From: Arthrobacter sp. B6
GTDB lineage: Bacteria; Actinomycetota; Actinomycetes; Actinomycetales; Micrococcaceae
Reading direction: 5' to 3'
NCBI RefSeq assembly: GCF_001663775.1
Contig: NZ_KV467168.1
Location: 472,420-536,419 of the forward strand
DNA length: 64,000 bases
This document shows, piece after piece, positions 1 through 8,954 of the stretch. A program made the translations under genes and the position numbers. The notes beneath the pieces were generated by a model. That model searched no databases, was not told where the DNA came from, and saw only the letters and a list, made by a program, of their open reading frames with translations. Every line of letters starts with the position of its first letter. Position 1 is the first letter of the stretch.

Positions 1-977
1 ATGAGTTCAACCCCGGGCAGCTCACCGGTCTCCGGTTCGAAGTCGCGGCTCAGGGCAAGGTCGACGACGATGAGACGCTCCTGCCCGGTCTGCCGGAACC
101 GCCTGAATTCATCTGCCCCAAGCCGGATGCCGCGGCCGCTGCAACCAATCACCACATCGGCGCCTTGGACTGCCTTAGGCAGTTCCGAGCGGCTCAGCCC
201 GGCAGCACCCCGGGCTCCCGCGAAGGTCTCGGCGCGTCCGGACCACGAAAAGACGGAGACGTTGTCACAGTGCCCGGCTGCAAGAAGTGCCAGGGTAGAC
301 CCGGCATAGGCTCCGGTGCCGATGACAACCACCGATAGCCCTGCCACCCCGCTGCTGCCCAGCTTCACGGCGGCCAGGTCCAGGGCGGCAGAGACCATAG
401 AGCGCCCGGCGTCGCCGAGCGTCGTCAGGGACCCGACGTCGCGTGCGGCGCGTGAGGCGGCCTGAAACAGGCGGATCAGGGCGCCGCTGGCCGTTCCCGA
501 TTCCTGGGCTGCTGTCAGAGACCGCCGAAGCTGGCCTGCAATTTCCCGTTCGCCGACCACCACTGAATCCAGGCCCGCACCTACGGAGAACAGGTGCTCC
601 GTCATCGCTTGCCCGGACAAAAAGTCCAGGGACGCGCGGAGTTCTTCGTCGGGGACGCCGGAGCAGTCGCTGATGATCGACAGCATCCGGCCCCGGGCTG
701 CTGATGGCTCCGTGCCGGCCGCGATCTCGAAGTAGACCTCGAAGCGGTTGCAGGTCGACAGCAGCACGGTGCCGGCTAGGTCGGGGGATGCGGCCAGGGC
801 TGCGGACGTGATCCGGCGTGGGCCTGCCCCCAGCCGCGCAAGGAAGTCCAGTCCGGTTCCGTGGTGGGAGGCGACCAGGGCAAACACCTGGCCGCCCGGG
901 GCTGACCGCGCAGCGGCATACTTCTCTGCTCCCACCGGCATCGCGTCACCTTCTGACACGGCATTCTCCGTGGCCAT
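1..977 (-). CDS. hemA: Glutamyl-tRNA reductase (partial, C-terminus outside window)
   Basis: Reduces glutamyl-tRNA(Glu) to glutamate-1-semialdehyde, the first committed step of C5-pathway heme synthesis. I read an open frame of 325 codons from ATG at 977 to the left edge. The N-terminal catalytic domain shows VLLSTCNRFEVY with the nucleophilic Cys, then GLDSVVVGEREIAGQ, then the NADPH-binding domain beginning VVVIGTGAYAG. The start is supported by GGAGG about 9 nt upstream. The family is usually 400-450 aa, so roughly the last quarter is missing here only because the window ends. It lies 155 bp downstream of the P450 operon on the same strand, an unusual place for hemA, which normally sits with other heme genes. 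Whether it is a second copy cannot be seen from this window. Confidence 0.9.
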   Translation of the reverse strand, partial: MATENAVSEGDAMPVGAEKYAAARSAPGGQVFALVASHHGTGLDFLARLGAGPRRITSAALAASPDLAGTVLLSTCNRFEVYFEIAAGTEPSAARGRMLSIISDCSGVPDEELRASLDFLSGQAMTEHLFSVGAGLDSVVVGEREIAGQLRRSLTAAQESGTASGALIRLFQAASRAARDVGSLTTLGDAGRSMVSAALDLAAVKLGSSGVAGLSVVVIGTGAYAGSTLALLAAGHCDNVSVFSWSGRAETFAGARGAAGLSRSELPKAVQGADVVIGCSGRGIRLGADEFRRFRQTGQERLIVVDLALSRDFEPETGELPGVEL

Positions 978-1111
978 TGGCTTCCCTCCGGGAACTTCCT
1001 CTGCGACGGGGATGCCCCTGCCCCGTTGGAAAGGCGCGTTGTCTGGCCACGGAACCTTGGACCGTGGAGACAGCGCCACCCGCGGGTGGATGTGACTCAG
1101 CAAATTAGTGA

Positions 1112-1123
1112 CGGACATGTCCG
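1112..1123. repeat. Perfect 12-bp palindrome between SDR and hemA
   Basis: CGGACATGTCCG lies between the end of the SDR gene and the start of hemA. There is no T-tract, so it is not an obvious terminator. It could be an operator for hemA or a chance palindrome. Confidence 0.3.
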
Positions 1124-1132
1124 GCTAGGCCG

Positions 1133-1915
1133 TTATGCATACAGGCCGCCGTTGACGTCGAGGATCATGCCGGTCATGAACGAGGCCGCGGGTGAGCACA
1201 GGAAGGCCATGGGGCGCCCGATGTCCTCGGGCGCACCGGTCCGTCCCAGTGGGATCGTCGGCCTCTGGGTGGCGCCGGTGTGGCTCGCTGCGGCCATCAT
1301 TGGTGTCTCGATCATGCCGGGGGCCACGGCGTTGACCACAATGCCGTGCGGCGCCATGGAACGTGACAGTGAACGCACCAGGGACTGGACCGCGCCCTTG
1401 GAAGCAACATAGGCCGGGTTGACGGCAGCGTTGCTGCCCCCATTGCGGGCGCCGAGCGAGCCGATCAATGCCACCCGTCCCCGTCCGCAACGCTGCATTT
1501 CAGGCAGCACCGCCCGGAGGACGTTCAGTGGCCCCAAAACGTTGATCCGCATGATGCGGTCGAAGTTTGTTTCCCATGAGTCGGGGTCGTCGTTTAACAG
1601 ATCGCCGTCAACGTAGATGCCGCTGCAGTCGGCGACCGCAGTGAAGGGCCCTAGCTCATCAATCATCCGGGCCACCTGCGCCTTGTCGCCGTTGTCGAGA
1701 GCGGCCCCGGCGACTCGGTCCTCACCTACGAGTGCCCGCAGTTGACGCACGTCCTCCTCTGGATCTCGCAGGTCGAGCAACGTGACATGGGCGTTGGCCC
1801 CCAGGCAGGCGGCCACAGTAGCGCGGCCGATTCCGCCTGTAGCACCAAGCACCAGGACCCGGTCTCCGGTCATGTCCACGGGAGGACGGACGAGATCTGC
1901 CCATGAGGTGGTCAC
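1133..1915 (-). CDS. SDR family NAD(P)-dependent oxidoreductase
   Basis: Classical short-chain dehydrogenase of 260 aa, predicted to oxidise or reduce a hydroxyl/keto group. It has the cofactor motif GATGGIG near residue 24, an acidic LLDLRD segment that usually favours NAD(H), a catalytic Ser in the ALIGSLG region, YVASK, and the NAVAPGMIETPM segment. It starts with GTG whose first base overlaps the last base of the TAG stop of the upstream aldolase, so the two are translationally coupled. An internal ATG at codon 15 (MTGDRVLV) is an alternative start just before the Rossmann fold. Last certain member of the P450-operon gene string before hemA. Substrate unknown. Confidence 0.85.
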   Translation of the reverse strand: MTTSWADLVRPPVDMTGDRVLVLGATGGIGRATVAACLGANAHVTLLDLRDPEEDVRQLRALVGEDRVAGAALDNGDKAQVARMIDELGPFTAVADCSGIYVDGDLLNDDPDSWETNFDRIMRINVLGPLNVLRAVLPEMQRCGRGRVALIGSLGARNGGSNAAVNPAYVASKGAVQSLVRSLSRSMAPHGIVVNAVAPGMIETPMMAAASHTGATQRPTIPLGRTGAPEDIGRPMAFLCSPAASFMTGMILDVNGGLYA

Positions 1916-2709
1916 TAGAGGGTCCCTTCTTGCCGTGCGGTTCGGACTCGCTTTACGGCATCGCCAATTAGAGTTGCGTAGGCGGAGCGTTCGGGTTGGT
2001 GCATCATGAAGTCAGCGTCGCGACCGAAGTACTCGGTGCCGACGATCAACTTCCCCGCCTTACGGCAACTCGTGAGCGCAGCTTCATACGCCTCACCGAC
2101 TCGCGAGTCCATGATGTCGACACCCATGTCTTCCGACAGGTCGCCGGCACCAAGAAAGACTGCGTCGACGCCGTCCTCGGCGACGATCTCGTCCAGCCGG
2201 TCGAGGCCGGCAACCGTCTCGACGATCGGGATGACCACTGCCCCGTCTCGCATTCGCTGCTTATAGATATGCCAGCCCGTCCAGCCGAAGCTTGCCGCGT
2301 ACCCCTGGGGGAACATCCCGCGCTGACCGCCAGGTGGGTAGCGAGTCGCCGCGACACCTGCGCGGACCTCCTCTGCGGACTCGATCTTGGGCACCACAAC
2401 GCCGGAAACCCCCAAATCGAGGAAGCTCTGGATGCGCGCGGCATCATTCACCCCCACTCTCACGAGGGCGAGGATCCCGGCCGCTTGGGCTGCGATAACG
2501 TGCGGTGCCACCTCTGCCGGGCTGAGGGGTGAGTGCTCGTTGTCGATCACGACGAAGTCGAGACCGGCGTAGCCGTTGATTAGGGTGAACGCGGGGTCGG
2601 GGGTCGTGACGAATGCCCCTTGGGCCGGTGGCGCGTGCCGCTTTCCCAATGAGCGAAACGCCTCCCGGAAGGTTCTTTCCTGTGCCGCGGATGGCGGTGA
2701 CTGTGACAT
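1915..2709 (-). CDS. HpcH/HpaI-family aldolase
   Basis: Class II pyruvate-type aldolase of 264 aa, related to 4-hydroxy-2-oxo-heptanedioate (HpaI) and 2-keto-3-deoxy-rhamnonate aldolases, which cleave hydroxy-oxo-acids using a divalent metal. Visible features are FVVIDNEHSPLS (active-site region), VVVPKIESAEEV and FLGAGDLSEDMG, which carry the expected Glu and Asp metal ligands. Length matches the family. GAGAGGAATAAC precedes the ATG. It lies between two SDR genes in the P450 operon, suggesting a late carbon-carbon cleavage step after ring or chain oxidation. The substrate cannot be inferred. Confidence 0.85.
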   Translation of the reverse strand: MSQSPPSAAQERTFREAFRSLGKRHAPPAQGAFVTTPDPAFTLINGYAGLDFVVIDNEHSPLSPAEVAPHVIAAQAAGILALVRVGVNDAARIQSFLDLGVSGVVVPKIESAEEVRAGVAATRYPPGGQRGMFPQGYAASFGWTGWHIYKQRMRDGAVVIPIVETVAGLDRLDEIVAEDGVDAVFLGAGDLSEDMGVDIMDSRVGEAYEAALTSCRKAGKLIVGTEYFGRDADFMMHQPERSAYATLIGDAVKRVRTARQEGTL

Positions 2710-2730
2710 TGTTATTCCTCTCGTACAGCG

Positions 2731-3498
2731 CTATACAGGGCCGCCGCCACCGTCGACGGTGTAGGTCGTGCCGTTAACGAATGAGGCCTCGTCCGACAGG
2801 AGGAACGTCACGATGGCCGCCACCTCCGTGGACGTGCCGAACCGGCCCATCGAGGACTTCGCGATCCGTTCCGCGAGCTGCTCCTGGGACAGCCGGAGGG
2901 TCATCGGGGTCTCGATCAGCCCGGGCGCAACAGCATTGATGCGGATGTTCTGCCGGGCGTACTCCATAGCAGCGGTCCGCGTGATACCGACCACGGCGTG
3001 CTTCGCCGCCACATAGGGCGAGGTGAGTGGGCTGCCACGCAAGCCTGCTCCCGATGCTGCGTTGACGATGGCTCCACCACCAGTGGCGAGCATTACACGC
3101 ACCTGGGCCTGCAGGCACCACACCAGACCGAGCACGTTAATCTCCAGTGTGCGCCGCCAGGTGTCCCGGTCAGTGTCGTGGAATGGGCGCGGACTGGGGT
3201 AGATGCCGGCACCGTTGAACGCCAAGTCGAGGCGGCCAAACCGCTCGACGGCCTGAGCCACAGTGCACTCAACGTCGTCGGGGTTGGAGACATCCACGGG
3301 GAGGAACAATGCTTCGCCCTTCTCCGACGTCAGCGTGGCCGCGGCCTTGTGCCCACGCTCCTCGTCGGCGTCGAGGAGAACGACGGCTGCACCGCTGTTC
3401 GCTAGCCGCCGCGCCACCTCCAAGCCGATCCCGGACGCTGCACCAGTCACCATCGCGACCCGACGCTCCGAAGTCGCGTTAGGCTCAGTCATTGACAT
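2731..3498 (-). CDS. SDR family oxidoreductase
   Basis: Short-chain dehydrogenase of about 255 aa with TGAASGIG at the N-terminus, VVLLDADEE (acidic end of beta-2, typical of NAD use), NGAG, a catalytic Ser in NAASGAG, YVAAK and the C-terminal TVDGGG signature. Two ATGs are possible (3498 and 3492); both overlap the 3' end of the upstream flavin monooxygenase gene (stop at 3485), which points to coupled translation rather than an independent ribosome binding site. It belongs to the P450 operon and probably oxidises an alcohol made by one of its monooxygenases (inference). Confidence 0.85.
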   Translation of the reverse strand: MSMTEPNATSERRVAMVTGAASGIGLEVARRLANSGAAVVLLDADEERGHKAAATLTSEKGEALFLPVDVSNPDDVECTVAQAVERFGRLDLAFNGAGIYPSPRPFHDTDRDTWRRTLEINVLGLVWCLQAQVRVMLATGGGAIVNAASGAGLRGSPLTSPYVAAKHAVVGITRTAAMEYARQNIRINAVAPGLIETPMTLRLSQEQLAERIAKSSMGRFGTSTEVAAIVTFLLSDEASFVNGTTYTVDGGGGPV

Positions 3499-5290
3499 CA
3501 ACAGCCAGCGTCGCGGCCAATGCAGCAGTCAGTTCCGCCTCAGGATCGACTGGCATCTTGTGAGCACGCCACGCGACGTGTCCGTCGGGTCGAACCAGGA
3601 TGACTCCATCGTCACCGACCTCGCGCACCTTCTCCCACGAGAGATAGACATCGTCATACTCACACGAGCGACCGAGTTGGAAAACGGGCACGTCGATGCC
3701 GATAGCTTTCCCAGCCCTCGCCGCTGCATCGATCCACATCTGGCCGGTGCGACCGGTGAACAGTCGGAACTGCGAAGCACCGATGTCGAGTGTGGACAGG
3801 CGGGTTCGTTTGTGTTCAATCCAAGCATGTGGAAGGCGGGCTCCCGCGTGAGTGGTTGGACGGTGATGTAGCTCAGGATCCACCGATCCTTCGTCCCAAG
3901 GCTCACCATCGTTGACTAATGCGCCATGCTGGTAGCGCTGGTCAATCTCTACACCTAACGCGTTGAACTGGTAATTCTGTAGTTGGATGGCCTCATCGAG
4001 TTTCCTCCGCCGTTCGGGTGCACCCTCCTCGGAAGAGAACAGGTGATGGAGCCGGGCCCAGCCTTCCTCCGGCGACTGACCGGGCTCGACACCGATTGCC
4101 TGGCTGATTGGCAGCATATCCGCGACACTCTTCATCGCCCGGTCGACTACCTGCTCTCCGATGGGCTGGCGCTCGAGGTGGTAGGTCTCGAGCAGCTCAG
4201 TACCAGCGACACCCTCCAGGACCATCTTCAGCTTCCAGCACAGGTTGTAAGCATCCTGGATCGATGTATTGGTTCCGAGGCCATTCGCTGGCGGGTGCCT
4301 ATGGGCGGCGTCACCAGCGAGGAAGACTCGACCGATCGAATATCGCTCGGCCACCACATGGTTGATCTGCCAGGTGCCGACAGACTTGATGCGGACATCG
4401 ATGTCGGGATCACCGATGGTGGTGTGCGCCCGGGCCCTCAGCGCCTCCTCCGACAGGTCCGGTTCCCCCTCCGCGGGGTCATACATAAACAGCAGAACCC
4501 ACTCGGTCCACGGCTTCACGCAGATCCATGTCCCGGAACCGACCCAGTAGTCATTACCGGGTTGGGTCATCCAGTACAGCGTTCCCGGGCGGTGCTCGGT
4601 GTATTTAGTTAGGTCGGCCTCAATCCAGACGCTCACTGCCGCACCGAGATTGCTTTCCCCTCTAAAGGGGAAGTCCAACAGCTCAGCCGCGCGGGACCGA
4701 CCACCGTCCGCGGCGATCACATATTTGGCCCGCACCAACTGGCGGGCACCGCTGTCACGGTCCTGCACCACCACGTCCACACCGTCATCGTCCTGGCGAA
4801 TCCCGACCATCTCGCTGGAGAACCGGATATCAGCGCCTTGGTCGAGAGCAGCGTCCCGAAGCTCTGGCTCGAGGATGTGCTGGGGAATATTGCACATCTC
4901 CGATGGGCTGGCTTTCTGGTACTCGTGGTGTCGCTCCACGCCCGATCCCCAAGTCATGAGCCGAGCGATTTCCTGACCTGCGAAGCTCGTCGCCCAGACG
5001 TTGTGGCCCATCAACTCATTCGGCACCGCGACGGCGCGTACCTGTTCTTCCACCCCCAGATCGCGCAGCACCTCCATGGTGCGCTGATTGGTAATGTGTG
5101 CGCGCGGGCTATTTGCGGTCCCGGGATACTTGGTGACAGTCAAGGCCGACACCCCGTCGCGCGCCAGGGCCAGTGAAGCGGTCAGCCCGGCAGGACCGGC
5201 GCCGATGACAAGGACGTCGACATTCACGTCCGGGCGGCCGAGGCCGGCAAATACATCGGTGCTGCTTTCGATGGTGGTCATCTCTCTCAT
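3485..5290 (-). CDS. FAD-dependent aromatic monooxygenase (TfdB/MhpA-like)
   Basis: Group A flavoprotein hydroxylase of 601 aa. The N-terminal Rossmann motif is VLVIGAGPAGL near residue 30, the middle region has AADGGRS, and the second FAD motif is RVFLAGDAAHRHPP near residue 320. A C-terminal thioredoxin-like domain accounts for the length, as in phenol 2-monooxygenase, 2,4-dichlorophenol hydroxylase and 3-(3-hydroxyphenyl)propionate hydroxylase. Such enzymes hydroxylate aromatic rings with NAD(P)H and O2. The ATG at 5290 overlaps the MFS stop by 4 bp (ATGA); a second in-frame ATG at 5281 has GAGAGAG ahead of it. Exact substrate not assignable. Confidence 0.88.
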   Translation of the reverse strand: MREMTTIESSTDVFAGLGRPDVNVDVLVIGAGPAGLTASLALARDGVSALTVTKYPGTANSPRAHITNQRTMEVLRDLGVEEQVRAVAVPNELMGHNVWATSFAGQEIARLMTWGSGVERHHEYQKASPSEMCNIPQHILEPELRDAALDQGADIRFSSEMVGIRQDDDGVDVVVQDRDSGARQLVRAKYVIAADGGRSRAAELLDFPFRGESNLGAAVSVWIEADLTKYTEHRPGTLYWMTQPGNDYWVGSGTWICVKPWTEWVLLFMYDPAEGEPDLSEEALRARAHTTIGDPDIDVRIKSVGTWQINHVVAERYSIGRVFLAGDAAHRHPPANGLGTNTSIQDAYNLCWKLKMVLEGVAGTELLETYHLERQPIGEQVVDRAMKSVADMLPISQAIGVEPGQSPEEGWARLHHLFSSEEGAPERRRKLDEAIQLQNYQFNALGVEIDQRYQHGALVNDGEPWDEGSVDPELHHRPTTHAGARLPHAWIEHKRTRLSTLDIGASQFRLFTGRTGQMWIDAAARAGKAIGIDVPVFQLGRSCEYDDVYLSWEKVREVGDDGVILVRPDGHVAWRAHKMPVDPEAELTAALAATLAVDVND

Positions 5291-6561
5291 TTCCTTTCGA
5301 ATTCCTTACTCGTGCCAGGTCGTGTAGCCCGCGAGCTGTGGCCGCTCGAAGGGTCCGAACGTTCGGTTTCGGCTATTTGGGCCCGTGACGCCATCAAGCC
5401 TGCAACCGCGTAAATCGGGCTGAAGGCGCCGACTATGGCAAAAATCAGCCGGCTGTCCAGCTGGGCCCCGATCAGCGCACCCACCAACAGAGGTGCGAGT
5501 GCCGCCATCCCGTAACCGATCAGGTTGACTCGAGCCGTAACCCACATGGCCGCTTGCGAGTCTTGGGACCGTTCGGCGATTCTGGTCAACGTCCAGGGGT
5601 AGGCGGCCATGGACAACCCGAAGAGGACCACCCAGACGATGTACCACGAGGGCACGATCGTGAGCCCGGCCCATCCGAGGGCCGTCGACACTGCCGACCC
5701 AACGGGGAGGAGCCAGACAGGCGCCCATACCTTCCTGGCCAACAACGTCGGCAGGAGCAGCGCCGCGGGGACGCCGACGACCGAGAAGAGGCCGACAGCA
5801 AGCCCGGCCGAGGAAGCCGATATTCCCTCCTGGGCGAGCAGGCCAGGCAGCCACGCAATGACTATTGTCCCGTTCGCGGAGTGCATTCCGAAGAATGTAG
5901 CGGTCCAGCCGATCGACATCCGGCGTTTCGGGACACTGGTCTTCTTGGGCGCCGCCTCGGGCGTCGACGACCGGGGAACGAACAGCCAGAGCACAAGCGG
6001 GACGACCGCCAATACACCCCACAGGCCCAGCCCGTACCGCCATGATCCGGTAGCCGCCGCCACTGCGGGCGTCACCGCGGAACCGAGCGCCGTGCCCGCG
6101 ATGATGCCGGCGGCCGTGATCGCACTCATCTGCGGGATGTGTCGAGGGAACCACCGCATAATGAGGCTGGGGATGAGCACGGTAGCCAGCGCCCCGCAAG
6201 CGGCGGCAATAGCGGTTGCCACTGAAAATACCGTCCAGTGGACGATCAGTGCACGGGTGAGCGAGCCCAGCACCAGGCCGATCGAAACCACGACCATGAG
6301 GGTTTTCAGGTCTGCCTTCGACGCGGCCCCCGCGGCCACCAAACCGAGCAGGGCGAGGCACAGCGATCCCAGGCCCTGAAGGAATCCTGCCCACACCGGC
6401 CCCACGCCGAGGTCGATTTGGACGCTCGTGATCACCGGACCGAGTGCCGACGTCGGCGGCCTTAGCAAGCAAGCGATCGTGATGAGCGCCACTGCCGTAA
6501 GGACGATACTCGTGCTTCTGGATGGACGAACGCCCAGGCGGGCGGCGCCGCGCGCGTTCAC
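5287..6561 (-). CDS. MFS transporter, CynX/NimT-like
   Basis: Major facilitator permease of about 424 aa with roughly 12 hydrophobic segments, resembling the cyanate/nitroimidazole (CynX/NimT) branch. I place the start at GTG 6561, which overlaps the TGA of the upstream reductase by 4 bp (GTGA) and has GGAG 5 nt ahead; a longer frame to 6600 would put 13 polar residues inside the reductase gene. The hydrophilic C-terminal tail is rich in Ser, Arg and Glu. Within the P450 operon it probably imports the pathway substrate (inference). Confidence 0.8.
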   Translation of the reverse strand: MNARGAARLGVRPSRSTSIVLTAVALITIACLLRPPTSALGPVITSVQIDLGVGPVWAGFLQGLGSLCLALLGLVAAGAASKADLKTLMVVVSIGLVLGSLTRALIVHWTVFSVATAIAAACGALATVLIPSLIMRWFPRHIPQMSAITAAGIIAGTALGSAVTPAVAAATGSWRYGLGLWGVLAVVPLVLWLFVPRSSTPEAAPKKTSVPKRRMSIGWTATFFGMHSANGTIVIAWLPGLLAQEGISASSAGLAVGLFSVVGVPAALLLPTLLARKVWAPVWLLPVGSAVSTALGWAGLTIVPSWYIVWVVLFGLSMAAYPWTLTRIAERSQDSQAAMWVTARVNLIGYGMAALAPLLVGALIGAQLDSRLIFAIVGAFSPIYAVAGLMASRAQIAETERSDPSSGHSSRATRPGTSKEFERK

Positions 6562-7517
6562 AACTCCAGCGTCAATGTGCCGGTGGCCCTGGACACGCAC
6601 GGCATGACCAGCTCACCGGCCCGTTGCTCCGCCTTCGTGAGAACCGCGTCTCGGTGATCGATCTTCCCCCGAAGCACGGAGACCTCACAGGCGCCGCAGG
6701 TACCTTCCATGCATGAGAAGTCGACCTTGGTGCCAGCCTTTCTCAAGGCGTCCAGCATGGATTCATTCGCGGCCACCTCGATCGTTTCTCCCGACAGGGC
6801 CAACTCGACCTTGAAGGGCTGGTCACCACCGACTGGCTGCGGTGCTTCGACCGCGGCGAAACGCTCGATACGGAGCATTGACTCCGGCAGATGCGCCATG
6901 GCCGCTTCAACGGCGTTCAGCATCGGGCCGGGCCCACAGCTGTAGACCAAGGTGGCCGGATCGAGTCCTGCGGTCAGCTCCCCGAGGGGAATTCGCCCCG
7001 TCCGATCCTCTGGGTACAGCGTGACGCGGTCGCCGTATTGGCTCAGTCGGTCTTCAAATGCGAGGGCTTCGTTGCACCGGGCTCCATAGTGGAGTTCCCA
7101 GCTGCGACCCGCCTCCTCGGCGGCCTCGATCATCGGCAGGATCGGCGTGATACCGATTCCGCCTGCGAGGAAGAGGTACCGCGGTGAGTCCTCGAACCCG
7201 AAGTGGTTCCGCGTCCCAAATATCTCGACCTTGTCACCTATGCCCAGGGTGTCGCACAGCTGCACGCTGCCGCCTCGCCCTGCTTCGGACCGGAGAACAG
7301 CGATTTCCCAGAAGCGGTCTGTGGAACGGCTGCAAAGGGAGTATTGCCGAATCAAACCCTCGCCCAGGCGGATCTCAACATGAGAACCGGGCGCCCACTG
7401 GGGGAATGTGCCATTGCCGACGGGTACGAACCTGAACAGGAAGGTGTCCTCGGCCACCAACTTTTTCTCGGTGATGCACACCTCCCCCTCGAATGTATTA
7501 AGGGCGTGTGCTGTCAT
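6558..7517 (-). CDS. PDR/VanB-type oxidoreductase (flavin plus 2Fe-2S)
   Basis: NAD(P)H-dependent electron-transfer protein of 319 aa. Domain order: flavin-binding barrel with RQYSLCS at residues 57-63, NAD-binding domain with GGIGITP at 119-125, and a C-terminal plant-type [2Fe-2S] ferredoxin with Cys 269, 274, 277 and 307. The start at 7517 is chosen because GGAGGTG lies just upstream; an earlier ATG at 7544 would lie inside the ferredoxin gene. It overlaps the ferredoxin gene by 20 nt. Phthalate dioxygenase reductase and vanillate demethylase reductase are the best-known relatives. Here it presumably supplies electrons to the P450, directly or through the small ferredoxin. Confidence 0.88.
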   Translation of the reverse strand: MTAHALNTFEGEVCITEKKLVAEDTFLFRFVPVGNGTFPQWAPGSHVEIRLGEGLIRQYSLCSRSTDRFWEIAVLRSEAGRGGSVQLCDTLGIGDKVEIFGTRNHFGFEDSPRYLFLAGGIGITPILPMIEAAEEAGRSWELHYGARCNEALAFEDRLSQYGDRVTLYPEDRTGRIPLGELTAGLDPATLVYSCGPGPMLNAVEAAMAHLPESMLRIERFAAVEAPQPVGGDQPFKVELALSGETIEVAANESMLDALRKAGTKVDFSCMEGTCGACEVSVLRGKIDHRDAVLTKAEQRAGELVMPCVSRATGTLTLEL

Positions 7518-7734
7518 CTGAATCACCTCCGTCACTTGAATCACCCCTCAGCAGCTTGATCGCACGTGCGGGGCACATATCAGCTGCCTCTTGTGCCTGC
7601 GCTTCTTCATCGGGTCGGGGGTCTCGGACTGCATGTGCCCTGCCGTCGATGTCGTCCTGCTGGAAGACCTCGGGCAGCGTCATCTCACAGAGCCCGGAAC
7701 TCGCACAAATCTGTGGGTCCACGACCGCCCTCAT
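7498..7734 (-). CDS. Three-cysteine ferredoxin, P450 partner
   Basis: Acidic 78-aa protein with only three cluster Cys: Cys10, Cys16 and Cys54 (the last followed by Pro), the spacing of [3Fe-4S] ferredoxins such as SuaB/SoyB that serve bacterial P450s. Its ATG overlaps the P450 stop by 4 bp (ATGA), so the two are made together. The C-terminal tail is Asp/Ser-rich. Expected role is to shuttle single electrons to the heme protein encoded immediately upstream. Confidence 0.88.
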   Translation of the reverse strand: MRAVVDPQICASSGLCEMTLPEVFQQDDIDGRAHAVRDPRPDEEAQAQEAADMCPARAIKLLRGDSSDGGDSDDSTRP

Positions 7735-8954
7735 TGGACCGAACCTGCGTCCCAGATAACGGGAACGTAATCGACACCGATGATCGGACGATCCTCGACG
7801 AAGTCGAGCTCGGTGATCGGTTTGGCCAGCGCTAAACTCGGGACGCGGCGCCACAGAGTACTGTGCACGACCTGCAACTCGACCCGGCTCAGGGTCTGTC
7901 CCAGGCACTGGTGGATGCCGAATCCGAAGGCCAGCGCGGTTTTTGCGTTCTGCCGCCGGATATCGAGAGTCGCCGGCTCCGGGAACTGGTCAGGATCACG
8001 GTCGGCGATGTGATTGCCAACGATGACACCTTCACCAGCCTTGATGAGCTGGTCACCGACCATGACGTCGGCGATAGCCACGCGTCGGCGTCCGGTGTGG
8101 GCCACCGAGAGGTACCGCAACAGCTCGTCGACGGCGTTCGGAATCAACTCGGGATCGCTCTTCATGGCCTCGAGCTGATCAGGGTGCTGCAGCAGGGCAA
8201 GCACGCTGAGGGTGATTGTATTGGCCGTCGTCTCGTGCCCCGCGATAAGTAGAAACCGGATCAACTCGATCGTGTCCTTACGACTGAGGGCGCCCGCCTG
8301 GAGCTGTTCGTGGACCAGCCGACTGGTGAGGTCCTCTCCAGGAGTTGCAAGCTTCACGTCCAGCAACTTGTCGATGTAGTCGTAGAGATCCTGGCCAGCA
8401 GCCGCCGCTTCCTCAACCGAGACACCGGCCGAGGTAGCGGTGAGGCTCAGCCCGGTAAACCAGTTTCGATCCTCAACAGGCACTCCGAGAAGGTCACAAA
8501 TGATGCGTGTTGGAATCTCGAGCGCGAACCCATGGTGGAACTCGAATGGCTGAGGCGAATCAAGCATTTCGTCAATCAGCTCGTCCACAAGATCCTGCAT
8601 TTTCGGCCGGAGCGACTCGACCTTCCTTACCGTGAAGTCACGCACGAGCATTCGCTTCTGCTCACCGTGCTCGGGCGGATCCATTGTCCGTAGGTTGTGG
8701 TCTCGACCCATCACCGCGGTGTACGCGGCGTTCTTCTCGGGAAATCCCGGGTTAGCCGGGTTCACGCTGAAGTGCTCGTTGTCAGAGAGCACCGCTCGCG
8801 CCTCCTCGTATCCCGTGACCAGCCACGCAACGATCCCATCCCACTGACGGACCCTTGTGACAGTCGATTTTCGGGCCAGTTCCATCGTGGCCGGCGGTGG
8901 GTCGAACGGGCACCGCATATCACGGGGCGCCCTGTACTCCGGCAGCGTTGACAT
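7731..8954 (-). CDS. Cytochrome P450
   Basis: Soluble bacterial P450 of 407 aa that would insert oxygen into, or O-dealkylate, an unidentified substrate. Seen in order: I-helix AGHETTAN (acid-alcohol pair for O2 activation) near residue 240, K-helix ELLR followed by the beta-sheet Arg, and the heme loop FGFGIHQCLG with the proximal Cys at 350. RBS AAAGGAG stands 5 nt before the ATG. It is the first gene of the operon that includes its ferredoxin and reductase. No membrane anchor or signal is present. The family subgroup cannot be fixed without alignment. Confidence 0.93.
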   Translation of the reverse strand: MSTLPEYRAPRDMRCPFDPPPATMELARKSTVTRVRQWDGIVAWLVTGYEEARAVLSDNEHFSVNPANPGFPEKNAAYTAVMGRDHNLRTMDPPEHGEQKRMLVRDFTVRKVESLRPKMQDLVDELIDEMLDSPQPFEFHHGFALEIPTRIICDLLGVPVEDRNWFTGLSLTATSAGVSVEEAAAAGQDLYDYIDKLLDVKLATPGEDLTSRLVHEQLQAGALSRKDTIELIRFLLIAGHETTANTITLSVLALLQHPDQLEAMKSDPELIPNAVDELLRYLSVAHTGRRRVAIADVMVGDQLIKAGEGVIVGNHIADRDPDQFPEPATLDIRRQNAKTALAFGFGIHQCLGQTLSRVELQVVHSTLWRRVPSLALAKPITELDFVEDRPIIGVDYVPVIWDAGSVQ

